A stretch of 64,000 nucleotides of DNA from Rheinheimera mangrovi (GTDB lineage Bacteria > Pseudomonadota > Gammaproteobacteria > Enterobacterales > Alteromonadaceae), in assembly GCF_003990335.1 (NCBI RefSeq), contig NZ_CP034683.1:1254501-1318500 (forward strand). The letters are read 5' to 3'. Positions within the stretch are counted from its first letter, which is position 1. Every line of letters starts with the position of its first letter. Shown here in pieces: positions 30,441 to 39,824 of the stretch. A program made the position numbers and the translations under genes. Under the pieces are notes generated by a model, which did not search any database, had not been told where the DNA came from, and saw only the letters and a list, made by a program, of their open reading frames with translations.

Positions 30441-31622
30441 TTATTGCTCAAAGGTGCCTTTGACTATTGCCTTGCCGTCTTTTACCAATTGGCGACCTTT
30501 GGCAAAAACATCACGAATGGTTAAATCACTTTTATTCAATAGTACTAAGTCTGCGTCCATTGCTACGGCAATACGTCCCTTGTGTTTTAGTCCTAGTACT
30601 GCGGCTGGTGCTGCTGTAATAGCAGTGATGGCATCTGATAAAGGCACCTTTAATTCACACACTGCCTGGCGGGCCACCTGATATAAAGTTTGTACTTTGC
30701 CAACTTCAAGCCCAACTAATACTCCATCGTTGTTATAAACAGGCAAACTGGCATTACCGTCTGAGCTTAAAGTTAGGTTCATAGCTGGTATTCCGGCTTG
30801 CAAAGCCCGGGCTAAAGCTTCTGCTGCTGCCACTTCGCCATGCTGCAGATCATAAGCTGTGGTGCTGGTGGTAAAATCAATCACGCCTCCGGCTTTAGCA
30901 AACTCAAGACCTGCCTGAAACAGTGCCTCATTGCGGTTTATATGGGTAGGGTAGAACTGCGATAATTTCAGTTCTGTGCCTGCTACTGCTTGCCACAGCG
31001 GCTGTAATAACGACTCACCGCTGCCTACGTGTACACTGACTACACCGGCTTTGCCGGACAAAATGCCACCTACTTTAGCTGCAGCTGCCACTTTACGTAG
31101 TTCTTCAATGGTCGGCTGGGAAGAACGGAAATCACTGATGGCAATCTCGCCAACGCCTATAAACTTGTCGATTAGGATCAGGTCATCCGTGATAGTGCCC
31201 ATTAAAGTACGGCACGGAATTTCATAAGAGCCAGTATGGCAATAAGTGCTGATACCTTCAGTTTCCAACGCATGAGCTTTGGCTAAAAGATTAGTTAAAG
31301 TCCGGGTGGTCGCGTCTGTGCCCAAAACACCAATGGCTGTGGTTATTCCACCTAAAGTAGCGTCTGTTAACTGCATTTCAGGAGTACGGCTGGCAAAACC
31401 ACCTTCGCCGCCGCCGCCGATAAAATGCACTAAAGAATCGACAAAACCTGGTACCAGATAACAGTGGCTGGCATCTATTATTTCGACAGGTAAATTGCTG
31501 TTGCCTATGTTTAAACCTTGTTGTATGGCTGCAATCTGGTGGCCTGCAACTAACAGATCCATGGTGCCCAAATCCTTGGGACTTATCAGATGGGCATTTT
31601 TAAATAGTTTTACTGTACTCAC
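30441..31622 (-). CDS. iadA: Isoaspartyl dipeptidase family amidohydrolase (altered metal site)
   Basis: Homologue of beta-aspartyl dipeptidase IadA, 393 residues, alignable along its length with the E. coli protein as I recall it. Retained are GGGGEGG (alpha-amino binding Glu73), Tyr133, His198, PTHINRN (His227, Arg230), SSDGN (Asp288) and Arg166. Three positions differ from E. coli. The HxH metal motif reads S-L-V-H (Leu64 in place of His68). Glu159 stands where the carbamylated Lys162 should be. Phe165 replaces His168. Activity may therefore be altered or lost, or the subfamily may use a different centre. The GTG start has AAGGA upstream. It lies nine bases after the YfcC-type carrier gene and is last in a receptor-carrier-enzyme set. 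Confidence 0.85.
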   Translation of the reverse strand: MSTVKLFKNAHLISPKDLGTMDLLVAGHQIAAIQQGLNIGNSNLPVEIIDASHCYLVPGFVDSLVHFIGGGGEGGFASRTPEMQLTDATLGGITTAIGVLGTDATTRTLTNLLAKAHALETEGISTYCHTGSYEIPCRTLMGTITDDLILIDKFIGVGEIAISDFRSSQPTIEELRKVAAAAKVGGILSGKAGVVSVHVGSGESLLQPLWQAVAGTELKLSQFYPTHINRNEALFQAGLEFAKAGGVIDFTTSTTAYDLQHGEVAAAEALARALQAGIPAMNLTLSSDGNASLPVYNNDGVLVGLEVGKVQTLYQVARQAVCELKVPLSDAITAITAAPAAVLGLKHKGRIAVAMDADLVLLNKSDLTIRDVFAKGRQLVKDGKAIVKGTFEQ

Positions 31623-31631
31623 TCTTTGTCC

Positions 31632-33113
31632 TTAATTATAACCAATGGCAACTGCGACCAGCACAGCTGTGCTTGCAAAGGCAAAAAGCCATAGCTGCAA
31701 ACGCCAGGCAAACTTTGCCCATAACATCCAGTCAACTCTCACTACACCTAAACAGCCAATTAAAGACGCAGAGGTAGGCACTATGCAGTTGGTTAAACCA
31801 TCTCCCAATTGAAAGGCTAAAACGGCAATTTGGCGGGATACTCCAACTATATCGGCCAAAGGCGCAACCAGAGGCATAGTTAAAGCAGCCTGACCTGAAC
31901 CTGAAGTGACAAAGAAGTTAAACACCGACTGGAATATCAACATAAACCAGGCGGAAACATAACTGGATACGCCTTCAAAGCTACTGCCAGCGTAATGCAA
32001 TAAAGTATTGAGTATAGACGGTTCCGTTGCGTCGTCTCCTCCTAACAGCAACACTATGCCTTTGGCCATACCTACAATCATGGCGGCTGGTAATAACTCA
32101 GCTGCCCCTTGTTTAAAGGCATCAGCCGATTCATTCACCGTGATACGTTTTCCGGCTATAGCCAAAACCGCTGTGGCTATACCTAAAGCAAAAAACTGCG
32201 TGGCAATTTCCGGAATATAGTAGCCTCGCGCTACCACACCCCAAATCACCCAAATAATACCTGCGACAAACAGCAATAAGATGGCGGCGTCTAATTTGCC
32301 AAAATGGCTGCTTTGTTGTTCTTGTTGCTGTGCACGAAGTTTTTGGTCTGACTCAAAACTGACGGAAAGCTGTGGCTTCTTTTTAATTTTGGCAGCGTAA
32401 CGCATGGTAAAGATGATGCCAAATAAGGTGAATAGCAGCCAAAGCACAATACGGTAATCTGCACCTGACATTAAAGGTAAACCGGCAATTCCCTGAGCTA
32501 TAGCCACGCTAAAAGGGTTCATCCAGGAGGTGGCAAAACCAATCTGAGTGGCAATATAGGTGACCAGCACAGTGGTGATAGCGTCGTAACCCAAAGCAAG
32601 CATTAAAGGCAGCAGCACTATACAAAAGGCAATGGCCTCTTCACCCATGCCAAAAACCGCGCCGCCCAAAGAAAACAGCAGAAACATCAGAGGGATAAAT
32701 AGAAAGTCTATGTCTTTAGTTTTAGCTATTAACGCCAGAATACCGTTATTAACAGCACCTGTTTTCATAATGATGCCAAAGGCACCACCAGTCAGCAGAA
32801 TAAAGGCAATAACACCAATAGCTGCACCCATTTTGTCGCCTGAAACCAGACCTTCAAAGGCGTAGTTTAAAAAGCCAACCTGACCGCCTTCACCAAACAA
32901 GGGCACTGCTTTATTTTGTTCAACTGCCAGCTGAAAACTATTGGGGTCAATACGGGCTTTAACCGTTTCACCTGCTGCATTTACGTTCTCCGGTAACAGT
33001 TGAAAATAACCAGCCGGGATTAGATGAGACGCAATAGCTGCCGCTATCATCACAAAAAAAAGTATGACAAAAGCGTCCGGCATGCTGACCGGTTTTTTGC
33101 TTGTAACTTGCAT
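31632..33113 (-). CDS. YfcC-family (DcuC-like) membrane carrier
   Basis: Inner-membrane transporter of 493 residues from the YfcC/arginine-ornithine-antiporter-like branch of the C4-dicarboxylate carrier superfamily, with about 12 hydrophobic helices. Recognisable parts are the N-terminal PDAFVILFFVMIAAAIASHLIPAG helix, GGAFGIIMKTGAVNNGILAL, GMGEEAIAFCIVLLPLMLALGYD and the C-terminal SGSGQAALTMPLVAPLADIVGVSRQIAVLAFQLGDGLTN re-entrant region. Members carry amino acids or dipeptides, but specificity is rarely known. It sits between the TonB receptor and the dipeptidase-like gene, which suggests it moves the peptide or its products. Confidence 0.87.
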   Translation of the reverse strand: MQVTSKKPVSMPDAFVILFFVMIAAAIASHLIPAGYFQLLPENVNAAGETVKARIDPNSFQLAVEQNKAVPLFGEGGQVGFLNYAFEGLVSGDKMGAAIGVIAFILLTGGAFGIIMKTGAVNNGILALIAKTKDIDFLFIPLMFLLFSLGGAVFGMGEEAIAFCIVLLPLMLALGYDAITTVLVTYIATQIGFATSWMNPFSVAIAQGIAGLPLMSGADYRIVLWLLFTLFGIIFTMRYAAKIKKKPQLSVSFESDQKLRAQQQEQQSSHFGKLDAAILLLFVAGIIWVIWGVVARGYYIPEIATQFFALGIATAVLAIAGKRITVNESADAFKQGAAELLPAAMIVGMAKGIVLLLGGDDATEPSILNTLLHYAGSSFEGVSSYVSAWFMLIFQSVFNFFVTSGSGQAALTMPLVAPLADIVGVSRQIAVLAFQLGDGLTNCIVPTSASLIGCLGVVRVDWMLWAKFAWRLQLWLFAFASTAVLVAVAIGYN

Positions 33114-33133
33114 GAGATTTACCTGTTAAATGC

Positions 33134-33153
33134 AGCCGGGCCTGGACCCGGCT
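33134..33153. other. Hairpin between receptor and carrier genes
   Basis: AGCCGGG/CCCGGCT with a CCTGGA loop, lying between the TonB receptor stop and the carrier start. It has no T-run on the minus strand, so it is more likely an mRNA processing or stability hairpin than a full terminator. Confidence 0.55.
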
Positions 33154-33177
33154 TATTTGTAATAGCTTCGCGTGCGG

Positions 33178-36087
33178 TTAAAACTTGTGGCTAAGCGCAA
33201 TACGGAAGCTACGGCCTAAAGCATCATGGTTAATCGAGTCAAAGCCGCGGCTTGAACCATAAGCTACTGGTGGATCCCGATCAAACAGGTTGTCGATATT
33301 AAAGCTGATTGTTGTTTTAGCAAAATCATATCCCACATTAAGACGCCAGGTAGTCCAGGAAGAGACCTGACGTGTACCTTCTGCGTTTAATACGCCCAGA
33401 TCATCTAACTCATCCAGCTCGCGACCACGAAGACCCTCTATATCATCTTCGTAAGAGTCGGTGTAATTGGCCGCTACACTGCTGAAAAAGTTGTCTTTAG
33501 ACCAGCTAAAGCGCACACCAGCCAGAGTTTCAGGGTAACGCCAGGTGCCAATCAGCTCTTCAATTTCATCTGAACCTGCCTTGTTGCGTTCAAAAGACAA
33601 ATAATGAGTAGCGTCCAGACTCAGGCCAAAAGTTCCGACTTCAGTATTAAAGCTGTGGTCGTATGCCAGATCGATACCGCTGACTGTTTGCTCACCGGTA
33701 TTTTCCAGTAACAAAATATGGTCCCGGAACAGTGGTAATTCTGCGAAGCGAGGATCGTCGTAATCGACCCATGCATCCAGTATTTCTGCCATATTGGCGC
33801 CATCTTGCTCAATAGTCAGACCTGCATTGTCTGTTACATCACAAAGGGCTTCATCAAAAGAAATACCCTGTGCGCCTTCAGGCACTAAACCACAATGACG
33901 GAATGAGGCATCTCCAATAGCGCGGGCCAGAACACCTGTCATGTTTGTATTAACCAGATTTTCATGCTCAAAGCGCCAGTAATCGACTGTCAAAGTACTG
34001 TCTTCCGACATACTTAAAGCGAAACCTAAACTGATGGAGTCAGATTCTTCAGCCTGCAATTGTGGGTTACCCAACTCAAGCACGTTATTACTGCGCTCAT
34101 CACCAAAACCTTCACAGAATAAATCAGCAACAGCCTGGTTGGCGCTACAGTCAAAGTTTGCTGTGGTGGTTCTGAGTTTTACACCTGCCTGAGTTAAGGA
34201 AGGCGCACGGAATGAAGTCGCATAGGAGGCTCTGACAATCAGTTCTTCTACAGGGCGATAGCTAAAGCCAATTTTTGGGTTAAATGTGCTGCCAAAATCG
34301 TTAAAGTGATCATAACGTGCAGCTAATTGCATATCTAAAGTACTGGCCAGCGGTACGTTGAATTCAGAAAATGCAGCCCATTGAGTGCGTTCTGCAGCTG
34401 ACAGACTGGAACCAAAACCAAATACATCAACCAGATAACCATTTTCAGCCCGGGCTACCGCATTATCAGAGGGGGTATCAGTGATTTTTTCTTTACGGAT
34501 CTCCAGGCCAAAAGCAGAGCTAATGACACCATCGTTAAATTCCATCAAATCACCGTTAAAACGCGCATCCCAGCCGACTACAGTGCTTTTACCTTTACGG
34601 CTTGGCATTTCCTGCGCAAGCGCCAGCAAAGCTTCGTTGCTACTATCGTTTTGCAGGAAAGGGTTGTACATAGCGCCTGTAGAGCCGCTGCAACTTAAAC
34701 TATCGTTATCAGCCTTATAGCTGGCAATAGTGCCGTTTGAACATAGCTCGCCTGCTAAAGCGGCGTGGTATTTATATCTGTTGTAAACGCCTTGAGTAGC
34801 AAGTTGATCAGATTTTGATTCGGAGTACATCACTGCAGATTCCCAGCCCCAGGCGCCAACAGAACCTGACAGAGCACTGACTAAACGCAAAGCGTCTGTT
34901 TCTACTTCAACAGTGCGTGGAGTACCAAAACGGGCATCAAAAGCAAAACCATAAAGCTCGCGGCCTGCAACAGTATCAAATGGGTCTATATAGAGTTGGT
35001 CCAGCAGCTCGTTACGAATATCCGGGCCAAAAATATCTAAGGCTGTTTCATCGACATACGGGCCTTCACTGTCATCCAGTTGGTTAATAGGAGCCGGGCT
35101 TGAGAGGGCGACAGATTTGGTGTTGCTGAAAAATACATCGGTGTACCAGCTGATATCACCAAAATCTTTCTGGAAAACAGCACCAGTGGAATAACTGGTT
35201 AAATCTGAGTTTAACTGATCGTCTTCATTCGGATAATAAGCACAAATTTCCTCACCAAACTCAGTGGTGACAAGTTCGGTAGCGCAGCCTGGTGTGGCCA
35301 GTTCATTGCCTGAACGGACAGAGTTGTAATAAATATTGGGTGTGTTTTTTGGCAGGTAAGAATACGAACTTTGTAGCAGGGGAGTGCGGGTAAACTCTCT
35401 GTCCTGAGCGCTAAAGGCGTTACGGTCCAGATAATCAGCGAATACAGTCAGTTGACCTCCAGCGACTTGCTGACCAAACAACAGATTCAGGTTACGGCGG
35501 CTCTCATCACTGGACGCCGCACTGTCGCCATAAGAGGCATTAAGCTCAATGCCTTCATAATCTTTTTTCAGTATGTAGTTAATAACACCAGCCACAGCAT
35601 CTGCACCGTAAATGGCCGAAGCGCCTGTGGCTAAAACTTCAATACGTTCAATAGCAGCTAAAGGAATACTGTTTACATCAACAAAGTTCTGAGTGCCTGC
35701 AGCAAAAGAGCTGGCTGCCACACGGCGGCCGTTAATCAGCGTCAAAGTAGAAGCCGGGCCTAAACCTCGCAATGATGCCGCTGCCTGTCCTGCTGGAGTT
35801 GACGTTGAGGTTGCGCCACTTTCACTGGTGGAAAAGGTGCCGTCACCGCCTCTCAATTGGCCTATGCCTTTCAATAAATCAAAAATGGTATTGGCGCCGG
35901 ATTTTTTAATATCTTCGCTGCTGATCACGACCAGCGGCTGAGCACCTTCTAAATCAACGCCCTTGAGACGGGAGCCTGTGACTTCAATTTTTTCTATTGA
36001 ATCGTTTTCAGTTGTAGTTTCAGTTTGAGCAGATACGGAAAAGCAGCAAGCCGCAACGGCCAGCGAAAGCATAGATGGTTTCAACAT
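33178..36087 (-). CDS. TonB-dependent outer-membrane receptor
   Basis: Outer-membrane active transporter of 969 residues. It has a signal peptide (cleavage after residue 20 in SVSAQ), a plug domain with a TonB-box-like IEKIEVTGSRLKG start and LINGRRVA/GASAIYGADAVAGVINYI blocks, then a large beta-barrel ending in an aromatic strand with C-terminal Phe. Several Cys pairs occur in extracellular loops. This receptor type is common in Alteromonadales for peptides, glycans or chelates. The downstream YfcC-type carrier and isoaspartyl-dipeptidase homologue suggest a peptide cargo (inference). A long leader with a hairpin precedes it. Confidence 0.92.
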   Translation of the reverse strand: MLKPSMLSLAVAACCFSVSAQTETTTENDSIEKIEVTGSRLKGVDLEGAQPLVVISSEDIKKSGANTIFDLLKGIGQLRGGDGTFSTSESGATSTSTPAGQAAASLRGLGPASTLTLINGRRVAASSFAAGTQNFVDVNSIPLAAIERIEVLATGASAIYGADAVAGVINYILKKDYEGIELNASYGDSAASSDESRRNLNLLFGQQVAGGQLTVFADYLDRNAFSAQDREFTRTPLLQSSYSYLPKNTPNIYYNSVRSGNELATPGCATELVTTEFGEEICAYYPNEDDQLNSDLTSYSTGAVFQKDFGDISWYTDVFFSNTKSVALSSPAPINQLDDSEGPYVDETALDIFGPDIRNELLDQLYIDPFDTVAGRELYGFAFDARFGTPRTVEVETDALRLVSALSGSVGAWGWESAVMYSESKSDQLATQGVYNRYKYHAALAGELCSNGTIASYKADNDSLSCSGSTGAMYNPFLQNDSSNEALLALAQEMPSRKGKSTVVGWDARFNGDLMEFNDGVISSAFGLEIRKEKITDTPSDNAVARAENGYLVDVFGFGSSLSAAERTQWAAFSEFNVPLASTLDMQLAARYDHFNDFGSTFNPKIGFSYRPVEELIVRASYATSFRAPSLTQAGVKLRTTTANFDCSANQAVADLFCEGFGDERSNNVLELGNPQLQAEESDSISLGFALSMSEDSTLTVDYWRFEHENLVNTNMTGVLARAIGDASFRHCGLVPEGAQGISFDEALCDVTDNAGLTIEQDGANMAEILDAWVDYDDPRFAELPLFRDHILLLENTGEQTVSGIDLAYDHSFNTEVGTFGLSLDATHYLSFERNKAGSDEIEELIGTWRYPETLAGVRFSWSKDNFFSSVAANYTDSYEDDIEGLRGRELDELDDLGVLNAEGTRQVSSWTTWRLNVGYDFAKTTISFNIDNLFDRDPPVAYGSSRGFDSINHDALGRSFRIALSHKF

Positions 36088-36556
36088 TTTTTATTACCTG
36101 TTGCTTCAGTACAGCACTGTCTGCTCCGGCAACTGTGTTGCAGAGTGATTTTCAGCAGGCTGTTAGTTATTGTGATTTAGTTTGAAATAGCAAAACACCC
36201 AGCAGTTAGCTGGTGGTTTTGCTACTCGTTAAACCACTCCGACAGGTAGTAGGACGAGTAGTAATATGTAGCGAGACAAACCGCTTTTTTTAGCATATTA
36301 CTTTACTGATGATTAATTTCAGACTGTTTAAAGATTTAACCGCTCAGCCATCTTCTGTCAATCAATCTTCGTGAGTAAAACTGATGGTTGTTTAAAAAGT
36401 GCTCAGAATGGCTGTTTTTACCTATTTTGGTGCTAAAGGCTGCAAAATTTAACAGGACAATCAAGGTCTGGATCTGGCAGACTTGTTTCACTGTAATCAA
36501 CACTGAAATCTGGGCTTTTGCCCATGTTGTAATAAATTGATCCCCAAAGGCAGATA
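36088..36556. other. Divergent control region between TonB receptor and arcB
   Basis: There is no ORF in these 469 bases. A near-perfect 15-bp inverted repeat at 36189-36223 lies about 100 bases upstream of the receptor start and could fold in its 5-prime leader. The arcB side is AT-rich. A partial HexR-like half, TTGTAATAAATTGA, lies near 36526. I did not find a consensus promoter I would defend. Confidence 0.5.
36189..36223. other. Leader hairpin upstream of TonB receptor
   Basis: AGCAAAACACCCAGC and GCTGGTGGTTTTGCT pair at 13 of 15 positions around a 5-nt loop. On the minus strand it would be in the transcribed leader of the receptor gene if the promoter lies further upstream. Confidence 0.5.
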
Positions 36557-38842
36557 ATGCAACGAAGTGTTCACCCGTTAGTCAGGCGTCTGGCTGGATT
36601 TTTAAAACAATGGGGCTGGTTACAGTGTTTTTGCCTTTGTTTTATTTTATTACAGGCCTTCACCGGTGTAATTAGCGGTTTATATAGCCTGTTGTTACAC
36701 GATATGGTGCTTTGGCCTATGGTGTTGGGGGCTTTGCTGTTTTCTGCCTCTATAACTCCGGCCTTTTTACTCAGCGGTTTTTATTTAGTCCGTCATCTGG
36801 ATGAAGCGCTATTTTATTTGCAGGATTCGATACGGCAGGAAAAGTTGCTGAATCAGAATATGCAGGAAACCATTCGCCAACTGAACTTTGAAATTGAAGA
36901 ACGGAAAAAGGCCTTTCAGGCGAAACGCCGTGCTGTAGATGAGTTAAGGCGTGAAATTACTGAGCGCCGCAAAACCCAGCAAGAGCTGGAAGAACAAAGT
37001 TTATTAATCCGTTCTATAGTCGACAGCTCGCCTGATTTATTCTACTACCGCGATGAAACTGGTCGCTTTGTCAGCTGTAATAAGATGTTTGAAGTCATAA
37101 TGGGGAAATCGGCGAAAGAGTTGATAGGCCATTATCCGGCCGAACTCTATGATGCTGAATCCACTCCTATCGCTATTTTAACCGATCAGGAAATCTCCGC
37201 CAGCCGTGAAGAACTGACATTAGATGTGGATTATCAGACACCTGATGGCCGCACGTTGTGGTTTGAAATGCGCAAAGTACCATTTTTTGATAAACAAGGC
37301 CGCTATATTGGCTTGCTTGGGTTTGGCCGGGATATCACCTCCCGTAAACTCGCTGAACAGGCATTGGAAAAAGCTTATCAGGATAAAGGTAAGTTTATCG
37401 CCACCTTAAGCCATGAACTGCGCACGCCATTAAACGGCATAGTAGGGTTAACCCGGCGTCTGTTGGAAAGCCCTTTATCGACAGAGCAGCGGAGCTGGAG
37501 TAACACCATTTTTAGCAGTGCTGAAACGCTAGGTAATATTTTTAATGATATTATCGACTTAGATAAAATTGACCGACAAGATTTAGACATTGTTTATCAG
37601 TCGGTACAGCTTTGCGACTTTGTGCATGATATCTGTAATTTTGCCCACTTAATCTGTCAGCAAAAAGGTTTAACCTTTATTGAACCTGAAGCAGTACCTG
37701 ATCAGCTGTATGTTCGTCTGGACCCTACCAGGGTGCGGCAGGTGTTATGGAACTTAATTAATAACGCAGTGAAATTCACAGCCCGTGGTTCTGTGCAGCT
37801 TGGGGTTTCTTTAAGCACTGATAATCCACCAGAACTTAGTTTCAGTGTCACTGATACCGGGATAGGTATTATCGAAGCTGAGCAGCAACGCATTTTTGAT
37901 ATGTACTATAAATCCAGCGACGGCAGGCGTTTAAGTATTGTTGGCTCGGGCATAGGTTTATCTGTATCGCGGGCCTTAGTTGAAGCGATGTCCGGTCATA
38001 TCAAACTTGAAAGCACTGTGGGTAAGGGCAGTATTTTTATTGTGTCTTTGCCTGCACAACTGACCTCCGCTCCTGTCGCAGTGCCGCAGGTTGTGTATCC
38101 AGCTTTAACTGTCTTGCTGGTTGAAGATGTGCCATTGAATGCTGAAATTGCTATTAATTTGCTTGAGCAACGGGGGCATCAAGTGATTCTGGCGGAAACA
38201 GGCGAAGATGCGTTGGCCCTGCTTGATACTGAAGACGATATAGATCTGGTGCTTTTGGATATGCAGCTCCCGGATATGTCTGGCGATCAGGTCGCACGAT
38301 TTATTCGTGCTGAATCTGCGTTAGCCAAACTACCTATAGTGGTATTAAGTGCAAACGTGCGTAAGGCTGAGCAGCAGTTAAGAGATGTTCGGGTGGATGG
38401 GGCTCTGGCTAAGCCTATTAATACCAGCATGCTGGATCAGATTTTACACCAGTTGTTCGGTGCTCCGGCGCCGAAAGAGGTCTCAGCTGCAAAAGCTCAT
38501 GATCAGCAAATTCTTGACCAACAAACGCTAGACGATTATCTGCAATCGCTAGGCAAAGTGACCATGTTACGCAGCGTACAGTTGTTTGTGCAGTTGTTAC
38601 CGGGTTACATCAATAAGATGATGGAAACGGCAGTACAGCAGGACATCAATGAGTTTCAGGAGGCGGCACATAAGCTGAAGGGCGCAGCTGCTTCTGTCGG
38701 ATTATTGTGGGTGCAACATCAGGCAAAATTAATGGAGCAAGCAACTGAACTGCAGGGCATGGAAAAACAGTTAATCAATTTCCACATAACAATAGAGCGG
38801 CATTTGGCCGCTCTTGAGGAATATATCGAAGCCTGGGTTTGA
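36557..38842 (+). CDS. arcB: Aerobic respiration control sensor ArcB (hybrid histidine kinase)
   Basis: Inner-membrane tripartite kinase of 761 residues that senses quinone redox state and phosphorylates ArcA. Two membrane helices (about residues 15-75) flank a very short periplasmic loop. Then come a linker coiled coil (about 85-145), a PAS domain (about 148-265, DSSPDLFYYRDETGRFVSCN), HisKA with His286 (SHELRTPLNG), an ATPase domain with N and G boxes, a receiver with Asp568 (LLDMQLPDMSG) and an HPt domain with His705 (AHKLKGAAASVGL). Order and spacing match E. coli ArcB (His292, Asp576, His717). It is convergent with arcA, whereas the two are unlinked in E. coli. Confidence 0.95.
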   Translation: MQRSVHPLVRRLAGFLKQWGWLQCFCLCFILLQAFTGVISGLYSLLLHDMVLWPMVLGALLFSASITPAFLLSGFYLVRHLDEALFYLQDSIRQEKLLNQNMQETIRQLNFEIEERKKAFQAKRRAVDELRREITERRKTQQELEEQSLLIRSIVDSSPDLFYYRDETGRFVSCNKMFEVIMGKSAKELIGHYPAELYDAESTPIAILTDQEISASREELTLDVDYQTPDGRTLWFEMRKVPFFDKQGRYIGLLGFGRDITSRKLAEQALEKAYQDKGKFIATLSHELRTPLNGIVGLTRRLLESPLSTEQRSWSNTIFSSAETLGNIFNDIIDLDKIDRQDLDIVYQSVQLCDFVHDICNFAHLICQQKGLTFIEPEAVPDQLYVRLDPTRVRQVLWNLINNAVKFTARGSVQLGVSLSTDNPPELSFSVTDTGIGIIEAEQQRIFDMYYKSSDGRRLSIVGSGIGLSVSRALVEAMSGHIKLESTVGKGSIFIVSLPAQLTSAPVAVPQVVYPALTVLLVEDVPLNAEIAINLLEQRGHQVILAETGEDALALLDTEDDIDLVLLDMQLPDMSGDQVARFIRAESALAKLPIVVLSANVRKAEQQLRDVRVDGALAKPINTSMLDQILHQLFGAPAPKEVSAAKAHDQQILDQQTLDDYLQSLGKVTMLRSVQLFVQLLPGYINKMMETAVQQDINEFQEAAHKLKGAAASVGLLWVQHQAKLMEQATELQGMEKQLINFHITIERHLAALEEYIEAWV

Positions 38843-38880
38843 CCCGTCAAACATCTTATTGGAATTATAGAAGGCCAGGT

Positions 38881-39000
38881 TGTAGGGGCTTGCCCCTGCC
38901 CGTCCGTCTGTAGCGCGGTATCATTAGAAGGGCGGCGATAAACCCTATCCGGCATCGGATTGGAATTTGAGACGGGCGGGTACAAGACCCGCCCCTACGG
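38881..39000. repeat. Inverted pair of GC-rich palindromic repeats between arcB and arcA
   Basis: The right arm at 38959-39000 matches the copy at 22852-22893. It contains GACGGGCGGGTACAAG and CCCGCCCCTAC, and folds as GGGCGGG/CCCGCCC. The left arm at 38881-38904 is an inverted, shortened copy. Together they form a stem-rich element between the convergent arcB and arcA genes and could terminate both. Confidence 0.7.
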
Positions 39001-39002
39001 GA

Positions 39003-39710
39003 TTATTTCTCTAATTTACCAACGAAGCGGTAACCTTCACCGTGAATGGTGCTGATCAGCTCTGGGCTTTCTACGTCAGATTCAAAATGCTTACGGATAC
39101 GGCGAATGGTGACATCAACAGTTCTGTCGTTTGCTCTGAGCTCGCGACCTGTCATATGACGGATCAGTTGTTCACGGGTGAAGATTTTACCCGGGCTGTC
39201 CAGCATTAAACGTAAGGCACGGTATTCACCTTTAGGTAAACGACGTGATTCTCCTTCAGGAGATGTCAGATTGCGGCTGTTTTCATCCAACACCCAACCA
39301 TTAAATTTCACAACACTTTTATGCTCTTCCACTACAGGTTGAGATACGGTGCGGTTTAACAGGTTGCGGGCACGAATAGTCAGTTCACGCGGGTTAAAAG
39401 GTTTGGTCAGGTAATCGTCAGCGCCAATTTCCAGACCTAAAATGCGATCGACTTCACTGTCTCGTCCGGTCAGAAAAATCAGACCTACGTTTTCTTTCTG
39501 GCGTAATTCACGTGCCAATATCAGGCCGTTTTTACCAGGTAGATTGATATCCATAACAATCAAATTGACTTTGTGTTCAGCCAGTTTTTGGTTCATTTCT
39601 TCACCATTCACTGCTTCAACCACATCATAGCCTTCGCCTTCAAACAGGCTGACCAGATTCAGTCGTGTTACTTCTTCATCTTCAACAATCAGAATAACAG
39701 GGGTCTGCAT
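39003..39710 (-). CDS. arcA: Response regulator ArcA
   Basis: OmpR-type response regulator of 235 residues controlling aerobic/anaerobic respiration genes. The receiver has acidic residues 10-12, phosphoacceptor Asp54 ([12 protein letters not shown]), the Thr in FLTGRD and the Lys in [10 protein letters not shown]. The winged-helix DNA-binding domain keeps [24 protein letters not shown] and [11 protein letters not shown], closely matching E. coli ArcA. A well-formed promoter lies upstream with two TTGTTAACAA palindromes, one overlapping the -35, suggesting strong regulation, possibly autoregulation. It is convergent with arcB. Confidence 0.97.
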   Translation of the reverse strand: MQTPVILIVEDEEVTRLNLVSLFEGEGYDVVEAVNGEEMNQKLAEHKVNLIVMDINLPGKNGLILARELRQKENVGLIFLTGRDSEVDRILGLEIGADDYLTKPFNPRELTIRARNLLNRTVSQPVVEEHKSVVKFNGWVLDENSRNLTSPEGESRRLPKGEYRALRLMLDSPGKIFTREQLIRHMTGRELRANDRTVDVTIRRIRKHFESDVESPELISTIHGEGYRFVGKLEK

Positions 39711-39795
39711 TATGCTTAAACCTTATGTGAACGTAGTTAAGTATTTGATTTGTATATTTTTAGAAAGAGTGTGACCTTTGGTCATTGCCTGCACA

Positions 39796-39824
39796 ATTAT
39801 ATAGACCAGAGATTTTGTTAACAA
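39796..39824 (-). promoter_or_regulatory. arcA promoter
   Basis: Minus-strand -35 TTGTTA (39819-39824), exactly 17-bp spacer, -10 TATAAT (39796-39801). Start of transcription is expected near 39789, about 80 bases before the arcA ATG. Confidence 0.78.
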
